A stretch of DNA of 21,697 nt from DAOTTY01 sp964451095 (GCA_964451095.1 CAYVGI010000084.1:1-21697); one strand, 5' to 3'. Shown: positions 1-6,674, numbered from the stretch's first letter. The notes: generated by a model from the sequence alone, not told the origin. A program made the numbers and translations.

Positions 1-153
1 CCGACGGAGGCGCTTGGCGTGCCGGATGAAGGCGACGCGGGCGACGCAGAAGAAGGCGATGCTGAGGGCGAAGATGCCGAGGACGAGGAAGATGACGCCG
101 AAGCGGACGCTGATGGTGACGAGAGCATGGTGACGGAAGAAGCGGCTAGCTAA
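1..153 (+). CDS. C-terminal tail of a truncated gene, very acidic
   Basis: The frame is open from the first base of the window and stops with TAA at 151-153, giving the last 50 residues of a protein whose start lies outside. The tail is almost entirely Asp, Glu, Ala and Gly (for example EDAEDEEDDAEADADGDE) and is predicted to be disordered. Such acidic tails occur on some ribosomal proteins (bL25/Ctc is one example), chaperones and nucleic-acid-binding proteins, so the family cannot be named from this piece. The GAA/GAC/GCG-rich codon use fits the neighbouring genes. The hairpins that follow at 166-236 may end its transcript. Confidence 0.7.
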   Translation, partial: PTEALGVPDEGDAGDAEEGDAEGEDAEDEEDDAEADADGDESMVTEEAAS

Positions 154-165
154 TTTCCGCTAGCA

Positions 166-236
166 CCGCTAACCTGGATATAGATTAAGGTTGAGCGGGT
201 ACGGCACACGTCTTGGCGGACATTTGGGTGCCGTAC
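166..236. other. two adjacent stem-loops
   Basis: The first stem pairs CCGCTAACCT (166-175) with AGGTT-g-AGCGG (188-198), with one bulged G and a 12-base loop. The second begins at once: GTACGGCAC (199-207) pairs perfectly with GTGCCGTAC (228-236) around a 20-base loop. A G-U and a G-C pair can extend it to 11 pairs. No run of T follows either stem, so a classic intrinsic terminator is not well supported, although termination of the upstream gene remains possible. A structured leader or small RNA is an alternative. Confidence 0.45.
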
Positions 237-364
237 TCGCCCCCTAAACCAAACTAATCGGTTTTGGAAATTACTCTTTGTACCGGCCCCCTCATACTCG
301 CAGACCATAACAATTAAAATATACCTTCAATTACCCATTACGTTCATGCGCTCTCGTTCAGTCG

Positions 365-417
365 GGTAGGGGCACAGGCGTGCTGTGCCCTGGGGCTTGG
401 CACACTAAACCCCTACC
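365..417. repeat. nested palindromic intergenic element
   Basis: An outer perfect 8-base inverted repeat, GGTAGGGG (365-372) and CCCCTACC (410-417), encloses a hairpin GGGCACAG-gcgtg-CTGTGCCC (370-390). The two stems share bases 370-372, so they are alternative rather than simultaneous. Compact GTAGGGGC...CCCCTAC palindromes resemble REP-like dispersed repeats. A second sequence with the same GTAGGGGCA end, reading on the minus strand, lies at 10989-10997. Calling it a repeat family is an inference from only two partial copies. Confidence 0.4.
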
Positions 418-468
418 AACGCGCCCCATGTCGTAAATACCGATGTCAACAAAACCTCGTTCCCGCTG

Positions 469-504
469 CGATTGTCCATTTGCGATAGAGATAATGGGCA
501 ATCG
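469..504. other. 12-pair stem-loop upstream of the 600-2496 unit
   Basis: CGATTGTCCATT (469-480) pairs with AATGGGCAATCG (493-504) over 12 consecutive positions with a single G-U wobble, around a 12-base loop. A short ACCCC-aa-GGGGT palindrome (507-518) follows. The structure ends about 95 bases before the start codon at 600, so it would sit in a 5' leader if transcription starts further upstream. It does not match any riboswitch I can recognise. Confidence 0.4.
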
Positions 505-599
505 ATACCCCAAGGGGTTTGGCAATTTGCGCGGATTGTGGAACCATTGTGAGCGGAGAATCGTCACCATATGCAGACCGTTTACACAAGGAGACCCCC

Positions 600-1010
600 A
601 TGGATTTACTGATCCGCTTGATACTGCTGCTGGTCTATGCGGTGTTGGCGCTGTTCGTTGGCGTCCAACGAGACACCAGCGTATCCCCCAACCCCGATTC
701 ACCGCCGGAAGACACTGCCCGTGTGCCCATCCTCATTGATGACGTGCAGGTACAACTCACCCGCTCCATCCCCGCCCAGGCGACACTCATCGTCAACGGC
801 ACCATTCAGGATGGCTGCGAGTTCCCCATAGTCGAAGAAATTCAGCAGGGCAGCAACACGGTTATAGTGGAAATCTACCGCAATGTGCAAACCGATGTGA
901 TGTGCCCCATGAACATCGTGCCCTACGAGAGCACCATTGACTTGGGCACATTCGAGCAGGGGTCGTACACCGTGGACGTAAACGGCACCCTTGTTACATT
1001 TGATGTTTAA
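600..1010 (+). CDS. small membrane-anchored protein of unknown function
   Basis: This 136-residue protein starts with a hydrophobic segment (about residues 3-22) that acts as an uncleaved anchor or signal peptide. A Pro/Ser-rich spacer (28-40) and a beta-rich domain (about 43-136) follow, probably outside the membrane. The domain has two cysteines (in DGCEF and VMCPM) that could form a disulfide. It ends in alternating Tyr/Val/Thr strands and an NGT motif, as in Ig- or carboxypeptidase-regulatory-like folds. The ATG at 600 is chosen over an upstream ATG at 519 because AAGGAGA stands directly before it and the anchor begins there. The gene is 25 bases ahead of the DUF4139 gene and very likely co-transcribed with it. 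No specific function is recognised. Confidence 0.75.
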   Translation: MDLLIRLILLLVYAVLALFVGVQRDTSVSPNPDSPPEDTARVPILIDDVQVQLTRSIPAQATLIVNGTIQDGCEFPIVEEIQQGSNTVIVEIYRNVQTDVMCPMNIVPYESTIDLGTFEQGSYTVDVNGTLVTFDV

Positions 1011-1035
1011 CCCAACCATACAGGAGACACGCACG

Positions 1036-2496
1036 ATGAAACGATCTTTCTTTTTCGCCCTGCTCGCGCTGATGCTGCTGCCGGGCATGGCATTCGCACA
1101 GGACACCACCGAGGAACCCGACCCCAACGCAGACGGCGTCGCCGTCACCATCTACAACCAGGGCACAGCACTGGTACAAGACCGCCGCACATTCCGCTTC
1201 CGCACCGGGGAAAACATTCTGGACTTCTCCGACGTTGCCTCCCAGATTGACCCGACCTCGGTGAGCTTTGTCTCGCTGACGGATCCGCTGGGCACGGTTG
1301 TGCTAGAGCAGAACTACGTCTACGACCTGGTTGGCTCCGAGGCGCTGTATAACCGCTACCTGGACCAGGAAATCCGCATGACGCTAAACGACGGCACCGA
1401 ACTGGCGGGCATTCTGCTAAGCGCCCGTGGCGGCAGTGTGATTGTGCAGCGGGAGCGCGACAACAACGTGATCTTGCTGGAAACGGGCGACATCCGCGAT
1501 GTGCGCTTCCCCAGCCTACCAGACGGATTAATTACCCGCCCCACCCTGCGCTGGGCGCTCAACAGTGCGCTGGAGGGCGACCAACAGGTCGAGCTAACCT
1601 ACCTCACGGGCGGCATCAACTGGGCAGCAGACTATAACGTGCTGCTGGCAACGGACAACAGCGCCCTCGACCTGAACGGGTGGGTCACGCTGGACAACAC
1701 CAGCGGCACCGCCTACACCGATGCGCAGGTGAAACTGGTCGCTGGTGATGTGAACCGCGCCCCCCAGGAAGAAGTGTTCTTCGATGATTATGCCGTGTTA
1801 GAGTCCGCCGTGGCAGGCTCAGAGGCACGCGGCGCGACCCAGCGCGAGTTCTTCGAGTACCAACTGTACGAGATCAACCGCCGCGTGACGGTGGGCAACA
1901 ACGAAACCAAGCAGGTAGAGTTCGTCACCGGGGCGGGTGTGCCAGCAACCACCTACTTCGTGTACAACGGCAGTCCGCAGTTCTTCGGCTACAACAGCCC
2001 CATCGTGGACGCAGGCTTCGGCAACACGGGCATCACAGACGTGCAGAACTACCTGGAGTTCAACACAGGGGAAGACCGGGGCTTAGGTGCAGACCTGCCC
2101 GCCGGGCGCATCCGGGTGTACCAGGAGGACGTGGATGGTGCCGCGCTGCTGATCGGCGAGAACCGAATCGACCACACGCCAGAGGGCGAAACGGTAGACA
2201 TCTACCTGGGTAATGCGTTCGACCTGGTGGGTGAGCGCACACAAACGCAGTTTGACTTTGTTGCCAGCAATGTAATTGAGGAAAGCTACGAAATCCGCCT
2301 GCGCAACCGCAAGGACGCGGAAACCGTGCAAATCCGCGTGCCAGAAACGCTCTACCGTTGGAGCAACTGGGAGATTTTACAGTCGAGTGACGAGTTTGAG
2401 CAGCTTAACTCGAACACGATTGAGTTCCGTGTGGATGTGGAGCCGGGGCAGGAGCGGGTGATCACGTACACTGTGCGCTACACCTTCCCGCGCTAA
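1036..2496 (+). CDS. secreted DUF4139 domain protein
   Basis: A 486-residue exported protein. It has a clear signal peptide (about residues 1-22, MKRSFFFALLALML... ending AFAQ). A DUF4139-type region follows, starting with AVTIYNQGTALVQD and running through the conserved GGINWAADYNVLL and WVTLDNTSGTAYTDAQVKLV segments. The C-terminal part is beta-rich and closes with VRYTFPR. The family is found mainly in exported bacterial proteins and has no established biochemical activity. The start at 1036 is preferred over 991 because the signal peptide begins here and AGGAGA (1022-1027) gives a ribosome binding site. It lies 25 bases after the small anchored protein, forming a likely two-gene unit of surface proteins. 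Length and architecture look intact. Confidence 0.88.
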   Translation: MKRSFFFALLALMLLPGMAFAQDTTEEPDPNADGVAVTIYNQGTALVQDRRTFRFRTGENILDFSDVASQIDPTSVSFVSLTDPLGTVVLEQNYVYDLVGSEALYNRYLDQEIRMTLNDGTELAGILLSARGGSVIVQRERDNNVILLETGDIRDVRFPSLPDGLITRPTLRWALNSALEGDQQVELTYLTGGINWAADYNVLLATDNSALDLNGWVTLDNTSGTAYTDAQVKLVAGDVNRAPQEEVFFDDYAVLESAVAGSEARGATQREFFEYQLYEINRRVTVGNNETKQVEFVTGAGVPATTYFVYNGSPQFFGYNSPIVDAGFGNTGITDVQNYLEFNTGEDRGLGADLPAGRIRVYQEDVDGAALLIGENRIDHTPEGETVDIYLGNAFDLVGERTQTQFDFVASNVIEESYEIRLRNRKDAETVQIRVPETLYRWSNWEILQSSDEFEQLNSNTIEFRVDVEPGQERVITYTVRYTFPR

Positions 2497-2509
2497 GGCA
2501 ATACAAACT

Positions 2510-2525
2510 GGGGGCATGTGCCCCC
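2510..2525 (+). terminator. GC hairpin after the DUF4139 gene
   Basis: GGGGGC (2510-2515) and GCCCCC (2520-2525) form a six-pair stem with an ATGT loop, 14 bases after the stop codon. There is no strong T-run afterwards, so its strength as an intrinsic terminator is uncertain. The remaining 260 bases up to 2788 hold nothing I can name beyond the upstream region of the DtxR-like gene. Confidence 0.4.
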
Positions 2526-2788
2526 GCCTGCCCCTGCAAATTTCGCTCCTGCCAAGAGTAAGATTAACCCCACCTTAAAACGGGTTGCCCCGTAACGACT
2601 TATAACACGACGGTGCCCGAAAACAATTTCCCCGTCCGTTGAACCACAGCTTATACCTCTCTCACAGAGCAAGTTGTTGTCGGCACATTGTGTGATTAAT
2701 GCCATGCGTGGACTTACCTCGGTGGAATGAACTACTGTAGCCAAAATGCACACCACCCATCACGCGGGGTTCGGCAAGCAGGTTCACC

Positions 2789-3475
2789 ATGAGCAAACCA
2801 TCAACAACGCCAGTCGTACGCAGCTATTTGGCACACGTCTATTGGTTAAGTGACCAGGACGAAACAAACGGATACATCGGCACGCAGCGGATTGCAGACC
2901 GCATGTTGGTGACGCTAAGCGCAGTCAACCGCATGATTATGCACATGCGCCAGTACGGTCTCATAGACCATCAACCGTACCGGGGTGTGCGCCTAACCGC
3001 TGCCGGAGAGCGCGAGGCGCACCTGTTCTTGCGACCGTACAGCATCATCAAAACATTTTTGGTACGGGTGATGGGGTTTGGCTGGCATCAGGTGCACGAC
3101 GAGGCGCTGCAGATGACACTAGGCGACCTGAATGAGCGCATCATCCGGCGCATGAACGCACTGGCAGGCTACCCCACACACGACCCCCACGGCTACCCCA
3201 TTGCGAAAGAACCGGGTACTGTCGCACCTTTGCAGGGCAATCCGCTATCGGATGTTGAAGAGGGGGAACACTACTGCATTAGCCGGGTCGTCACTCACGC
3301 GGCAGATCGGTTGGAATACCTGGCAGCACTGCAACTGACGCCGGGCACCCCCTTCCAAGTTGTGAAAGTGATGCCCTTTAACGGACCCGTGCAAGTCCAG
3401 ATTGAGCGGGAGTATCGAATTATCGGGCGGGAACTCACACGCTTGCTGCGTGTCGTCCCCACCCCACGAGAGTGA
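2789..3475 (+). CDS. DtxR/MntR-family transcriptional regulator with altered metal sites
   Basis: A 228-residue protein with the DtxR-family layout. It has a winged helix-turn-helix (about 10-78, with IGTQRIADRMLVTLSAVNRM and GLIDHQPYRGVRLTAAG), a dimerisation domain (80-140, ending in the family signature HDPHGYPI) and an SH3-like FeoA domain (about 152-226, with LTPGTPFQVVKVMPFNGPVQV). The family normally represses iron- or manganese-uptake genes when metal is bound. Aligning by eye on FL (90-91) and VHDEA (102-106), the MntR/DtxR ligands appear replaced: Ser12, Ala15, Tyr84, Lys88, Leu107, Thr110 and Leu111 stand where Asp/Met, Glu, His, Glu, Cys/Glu, Glu and His are expected. The regulator may therefore not sense metal in the usual way. 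Its last codons overlap the start of a tiny membrane-peptide gene. Confidence 0.85.
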   Translation: MSKPSTTPVVRSYLAHVYWLSDQDETNGYIGTQRIADRMLVTLSAVNRMIMHMRQYGLIDHQPYRGVRLTAAGEREAHLFLRPYSIIKTFLVRVMGFGWHQVHDEALQMTLGDLNERIIRRMNALAGYPTHDPHGYPIAKEPGTVAPLQGNPLSDVEEGEHYCISRVVTHAADRLEYLAALQLTPGTPFQVVKVMPFNGPVQVQIEREYRIIGRELTRLLRVVPTPRE

Positions 3476-3570
3476 AAGCGACTGTGGAGAAAGAACCGTT
3501 CAATCGGGCTGTGTTTTGGGTGGTGCTGGTGCTGTTCTTGGTTGTGTACTTTTACTTCTTCGCCCCTTGA
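3472..3570 (+). CDS. 32-residue single-pass membrane peptide, coupled to the regulator gene
   Basis: A GTG start at 3472 overlaps the TGA stop of the DtxR-like gene (GTGA), a layout typical of translational coupling. The frame reads a charged, polar start (MKATVEKEPFNRA), then an unbroken hydrophobic/aromatic helix (VFWVVLVLFLVVYFYFF), ending AP at TGA 3568-3570. The length fits one membrane crossing with the N-terminus probably in the cytoplasm. Its 3' end overlaps the convergent ferredoxin gene by 19 bases. I do not recognise a family. It is small enough that chance is possible, but hydrophobicity, start/stop overlap and position argue for a real gene. Confidence 0.55.
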   Translation: MKATVEKEPFNRAVFWVVLVLFLVVYFYFFAP

Positions 3571-3872
3571 GTTTGGGTATCGGGCATCGCAAACAGCACG
3601 TATTCCTCTACGATTTTGCCCTGCTCGATGTGCTGCTCCACGATGCGTGCCAGCGCCTTTTCGTTCGGGCAGCGGTACCACACCCCATCCGGGTAGACAA
3701 TGAGCACAGGTCCGTGCTTGCACTGCCCCAGGCAGCTCACCTTGGAGCACTTAATCTGCTTGGCGTCCTTGCCCAGCATTCCCTTTGCCGCCTTCAGCAG
3801 CTTTTTGCCACCGCCGCCGTCTTTACAATCGTCGTCGTTGCACGCAATCAGATGACGTGTATACGTTTTCAT
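3552..3872 (-). CDS. thioredoxin-like [2Fe-2S] ferredoxin
   Basis: A 106-residue cytoplasmic electron carrier of the thioredoxin-fold (Shethna/NuoE-like) type. Cysteines at 11, 16, 42, 47 and 51 include the family pattern CLGQC (47-51) followed by KHGPVLIVYPDGVWY, matching the usual second cluster half. A Cys near the N-terminal ACNDDDC supplies the first half. The rest (NEKALARIVEQHIEQG) is the normal C-terminal helix. The start at 3872 (MKTYTRHLIAC) places the first strand at the N-terminus; an upstream start at 3932 would overlap the neighbouring gene and add an unrelated basic stretch. It lies 13 bases after the unknown gene at 3886-4290 and is probably co-transcribed. The KDGGGGKKLLKAAKGMLG insertion between the cysteine pairs is Lys/Gly-rich. 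Confidence 0.88.
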   Translation of the reverse strand: MKTYTRHLIACNDDDCKDGGGGKKLLKAAKGMLGKDAKQIKCSKVSCLGQCKHGPVLIVYPDGVWYRCPNEKALARIVEQHIEQGKIVEEYVLFAMPDTQTQGAKK

Positions 3873-3885
3873 GGATGTGTGCCGC

Positions 3886-4290
3886 CTAGTTCGGGTAAAA
3901 GCGGACAGCACGCGGTGGGCGCACGGTTGCAATTTGCTTCACGTCAATGCCGTCAATCGCGCTGGGCAGCGGCTCCGCACGGAAGCCGTACAGGCGCGTT
4001 TGGGTCGTGAGTGCCGCGTTCAACAGCGTATTGTACTCGCGGCGTGTGAGGTGCAGGCACACATCGCGCAGCCACACTTCGTGGGTATCGTCATCAACTT
4101 GCACGGCGATGTAACCATCACACGCAGCGTACAGCACACCGCTGCCGCGCCGCAGCACATCTACAAAGCACATGAAGTCTCGGCGGGTGAAGCAGAAGTC
4201 GTGCTCATCCCAGCCCAGGTAAACCGTTTGCCCTGCTTTGTGTGTAATGGTGCGTGCCGCATTGATTTTGGCAAGGATCTTTGTCGCCAT
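3886..4290 (-). CDS. unknown protein upstream of the ferredoxin gene
   Basis: A 134-residue soluble protein with no signal peptide or membrane segment and no family I recognise. It reads as alternating strands and helices: an N-terminal part with TVYLGWDEHDFCFTRRDF, a middle with VLYAACDGYIAVQVDDDTHEVWL, and a helix LTRREYNTLLNAAL. It has four Cys, several His and Asp/Glu, but no paired-Cys motif. An ATG at 4290 is preceded by AGGAAT, a fair ribosome binding site. It is followed after 13 bases by the [2Fe-2S] ferredoxin gene on the same strand, so a partner or accessory role to that ferredoxin is plausible but unproven. The composition matches the neighbours. Confidence 0.75.
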   Translation of the reverse strand: MATKILAKINAARTITHKAGQTVYLGWDEHDFCFTRRDFMCFVDVLRRGSGVLYAACDGYIAVQVDDDTHEVWLRDVCLHLTRREYNTLLNAALTTQTRLYGFRAEPLPSAIDGIDVKQIATVRPPRAVRFYPN

Positions 4291-4481
4291 TGGATTCCTA
4301 TCCCGTAGTTGCTATCGTCATGCCCATCAGATTAGCAGACGATGAGCGGCACGTCCACAAACGCGATTAAGCGTGGCGTTATCAGCACCGCAACTATGAG
4401 TTCCGCTGGCGATGACCGGAATTAAACGGGCGTTAAACCTGGGTTGTTTTTGTGTGGTTGGGGCAGGGGGTTGCGGGGACG

Positions 4482-4509
4482 AAAAGGGCACAGGTGCGAA
4501 CCCGTGCCC
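4482..4509 (-). terminator. intrinsic terminator of dps
   Basis: Read on the minus strand, GGGCACGGGT-TCGC-ACCTGTGCCC forms a ten-pair stem (one G-U) with a four-base loop (4509 down to 4486), followed directly by TTTTC. It begins about 20 bases after the dps stop codon. Stem, loop and T-run together make this the best terminator in the window. Confidence 0.8.
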
Positions 4510-4529
4510 CAGCTATTGCGAAGCGGGCG

Positions 4530-5039
4530 TTAGATGCCTTCGCCTTCCAGGTGGGCACGCAGCAGCCATGCCATCTTCTGGTGATCCTGCATCAGGTTGA
4601 TGTAGTAGTCCTCGGCGGCAACGTCGTCGTACTCGTCGTCGATAGTGTCCGCATCTTCGCGCAGTTGGCGGATGACTGCTTCGTGGTCTGCCACGAGGTT
4701 AGCGACCATCTCGCGGGCGGTGGGCACGGCACCCGGTTCTTCCGTCAGGCGGGTCATTTCCAGCATTTCCGCCAGTGTGCCCGGTGCAAAGTCACCGTAC
4801 TGGCGGATGCGCTCTGCGGTATCGTCAATTGCCTCGGCAACCTGGTCGTACTGCTCTTCGATCAGCTCATGCAGTGCGATGAACTGCGGTCCGGTGATGT
4901 TCCAGTGGTAGTTGCGCATCTTCATGAACAGCACGTGCTGGTCTGCCAGGGTGCGCTTGAACAGCTCAACGACGCCCTTCTGCGCTTCCTCGTTCAGCCC
5001 GTCATTGACCTTGATAGTCTTTACGATGTTGTTTGCCAT
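4530..5039 (-). CDS. dps: Dps-family ferroxidase / DNA-protecting miniferritin
   Basis: A 169-residue four-helix-bundle protein. Dps proteins form 12-subunit shells that oxidise Fe(II) with hydrogen peroxide, store the iron and often shield DNA. The ferroxidase signature is intact: NYHWN (43-47, His45), LHELIEEQY (His57, Glu61) and IDDTAERIRQYG (Asp72, Glu76), matching the His/Asp/Glu ligands shared across subunits. The rest (MTRLTEE, REMVANLVADHEAVIRQLRE, LMQDHQKMAWLLRAHL) follows normal Dps helices. The N-terminal tail is short, so DNA binding by a Lys-rich tail is not obvious. The ATG at 5039 follows GAGGT. The gene is monocistronic with its own terminator, and lies beside the ferredoxin genes and the DtxR-like regulator in an apparent iron/redox neighbourhood. 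Confidence 0.95.
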   Translation of the reverse strand: MANNIVKTIKVNDGLNEEAQKGVVELFKRTLADQHVLFMKMRNYHWNITGPQFIALHELIEEQYDQVAEAIDDTAERIRQYGDFAPGTLAEMLEMTRLTEEPGAVPTAREMVANLVADHEAVIRQLREDADTIDDEYDDVAAEDYYINLMQDHQKMAWLLRAHLEGEGI

Positions 5040-5071
5040 GTGGTTTTGACCTCAATGTTATTTGCCTTTTT

Positions 5072-5101
5072 ACCATACTTAGTGTACTGACTGTTTCGCA
5101 A
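5072..5101 (-). promoter_or_regulatory. possible dps promoter
   Basis: On the minus strand TTGCGA (5101-5096) and TATGGT (5077-5072) are separated by 18 bases and sit about 35 bases before the dps ATG. Each box matches four of six consensus positions. It is a reasonable sigma-70 candidate but not a strong one, and no clear Fur, PerR or DtxR operator overlaps it. Confidence 0.33.
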
Positions 5102-5168
5102 GATCAACAACAGGTAAACGATTAGGGTTGCGTGAGCCTGCGCACATTACCTACGGTACCCCCGCCTG

Positions 5169-5177
5169 TGGTAAAAT
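5169..5177 (+). promoter_or_regulatory. extended -10 promoter for gatB
   Basis: TGGTAAAAT fits an extended -10 element (TGn plus TAAAAT, five of six). It lies 42 bases before the gatB start, giving a short leader. No -35 box is evident at the right distance, which is tolerated when the TG extension is present. Confidence 0.45.
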
Positions 5178-5219
5178 CCCCCGCATTGAACACCCCGAAC
5201 ACACAGAAAGCACGCGCCC

Positions 5220-6674
5220 ATGAGCAAATGGCAAACCATTGTCGGTCTGGAAGTCCATGCGGAAATGCTGACCGACTCCAAGATGTTTAGCGCCTGCCCG
5301 GTGGTTGATAGCGTCACCGCGCCGCCGAACACCGCCGTTGATGAATTGTCGCTGGGGTTCCCCGGCACACTGCCCGTGGTCAACATGGAGGCGATGGAAT
5401 ACGGCATGATGGTCGGGCTGGCGCTTAACTGCGAAATCCCACCGTTCAGCCAGTTTGCCCGCAAGAGCTACTTCTACCCCGACCTGCCCAAGGGCTACCA
5501 GATTAGCCAGTTCGAGCACCCGCTGGCAGTGAACGGCTACATTGACATCGAACTGGAAGACGGCACCACCAAGCGCATCCGTGTGCGCCGCGCCCACATG
5601 GAAGAAGACACGGGCAAGCTCACCCATGTGGGGGACGGTTCGCTGGTGGATTACAACCGTGCGGGTGTGCCCCTGCTGGAAATCGTGAGCGAGCCGGACA
5701 TCCGCAGCGCGGCAGAGGCAGAGGCATACGCCCGCAAGCTGCGCTCGATTTTGCGCTACCTGGGCGTGAACCACGGCGACATGAGCAAGGGCATTTTGCG
5801 CTTTGAGGCGAACGTGAGCGTGATGCACGAGGACGACACGGAGTTCCGCCAGCGCACAGAAATTAAAAACCTGAACAGCATCCGCAGCTTGCAGCGCTCC
5901 ATTGAGTACGAAGCAAAGCGGCAGATCAAAATCTACGAGAGCGGCGACACAGTTCGATCTGCCACATTGGGCTGGGACGAAGACAAACAGAAGGTGACGA
6001 TCCAACGCTACAAAGAGCGTGCCGACGAATACCGCTACTTCCCAGACCCTGACCTGCCCATTGTGGTCTACAGTGCGGAGGATGTGGACGCGGTGCGTGC
6101 CAAGCTGCCAGAACTGCCCGATGTGCGCAAAGCGCGCTTTATGAACGGCTTGGGCATTACGGCATACGAGGCGGACATCCTGGTGGGCGAGAAGGCAGCG
6201 GCAGATTACTTCGAGGCGGCGGTTGCTGCCGGGGCAGAGGCGAAGTCGGTTTCCAACTGGATGCTGAACAACCTGTTTGCCATGATGAACGCGGACAACG
6301 TCTCCACCGAGGACATCGCAACCATTCAGGTACAGCCGGAGCAGCTTGCGGCGCTCGTCAAGCTGTACGACGAGAAGGTCATTAACAAAAAAGGCGCAGA
6401 CACCGTTCTGCAGGAGTTGTTCACCAACGGCGGCGACCCGGCGGCAATCGTGGAGGCAAAGGGGCTGAAGCAGGTCTCCGATGTCTCATCCATTGAGCCG
6501 ATCATCGCCGAAGTGGTTGGCAAAAACGATGCGCTCGTGCAGCGCTACGTTGAAGGCGAGGACAAGGTGTTCGGCGCACTGATGGGGCAGAGCATGAAGG
6601 CGATGAAGGGCAAGGGTGACCCGCAGGTCGTCAAAGAGCTGTTGCAAAAGCTGTTGGACGAAAAGCGCGGCTAA
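5220..6674 (+). CDS. gatB: Asp/Glu-tRNA(Asn/Gln) amidotransferase subunit B
   Basis: A 484-residue protein of normal GatB length. GatB is the kinase/tRNA-binding subunit of GatCAB, which converts misacylated Glu-tRNA(Gln) and Asp-tRNA(Asn) to the correct amide forms, using ammonia supplied by GatA. Visible hallmarks are the start GLEVHAEMLTDSKMF (9-23), the GatB signature LVDYNRAGVPLLEIV (142-156), RFEANVSV, IKNLNSIRSLQRSIEYE and YRYFPDPDLP. The C-terminal half carries the helical YqeY-like tail domain that contacts the tRNA elbow (LMGQSMKAMKGKGDPQVVKELL). The ATG at 5220 has only a weak ribosome binding site, but the family N-terminus starts here. gatA and gatC are not adjacent. ssb follows 119 bases downstream. 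Confidence 0.97.
   Translation: MSKWQTIVGLEVHAEMLTDSKMFSACPVVDSVTAPPNTAVDELSLGFPGTLPVVNMEAMEYGMMVGLALNCEIPPFSQFARKSYFYPDLPKGYQISQFEHPLAVNGYIDIELEDGTTKRIRVRRAHMEEDTGKLTHVGDGSLVDYNRAGVPLLEIVSEPDIRSAAEAEAYARKLRSILRYLGVNHGDMSKGILRFEANVSVMHEDDTEFRQRTEIKNLNSIRSLQRSIEYEAKRQIKIYESGDTVRSATLGWDEDKQKVTIQRYKERADEYRYFPDPDLPIVVYSAEDVDAVRAKLPELPDVRKARFMNGLGITAYEADILVGEKAAADYFEAAVAAGAEAKSVSNWMLNNLFAMMNADNVSTEDIATIQVQPEQLAALVKLYDEKVINKKGADTVLQELFTNGGDPAAIVEAKGLKQVSDVSSIEPIIAEVVGKNDALVQRYVEGEDKVFGALMGQSMKAMKGKGDPQVVKELLQKLLDEKRG

Larger units (their letters stand above)
154..599. other. 446-base non-coding stretch with several hairpins
   Basis: I see no convincing gene between the acidic-tail gene and the small membrane-protein gene. 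Short open frames exist but lack a ribosome binding site and read as low-complexity noise. The stretch contains strong inverted repeats at 166-198, 199-236, 365-417 and 469-504, with weaker ones at 249-267 and 507-518. A more A/T-rich piece at 241-345 could hold a promoter, but no clear -35/-10 pair was found. The right end carries the Shine-Dalgarno AAGGAGA (588-594) for the gene starting at 600. Confidence 0.6.

Noticed and set aside
519..599. Upstream ATG for the small membrane-protein gene
   Set aside because: The extra 27 residues are polar and unrelated to the anchor, and the Shine-Dalgarno sequence sits directly before the ATG at 600.
4291..4411. Promoter or DtxR/Fur operator upstream of the ferredoxin unit
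   Set aside because: A TGGACG-17-TAATCT pair exists but both boxes are poor, and no inverted repeat resembling a metalloregulator box is present.
4452..5090. 212-residue plus-strand frame opposite dps
   Set aside because: It is a shadow of the intact Dps gene and includes its terminator region.
5151..6005. 284-residue minus-strand frame opposite gatB
   Set aside because: It is antisense to a certain gatB; the residue mix and lack of domains mark it as a reverse-frame shadow.
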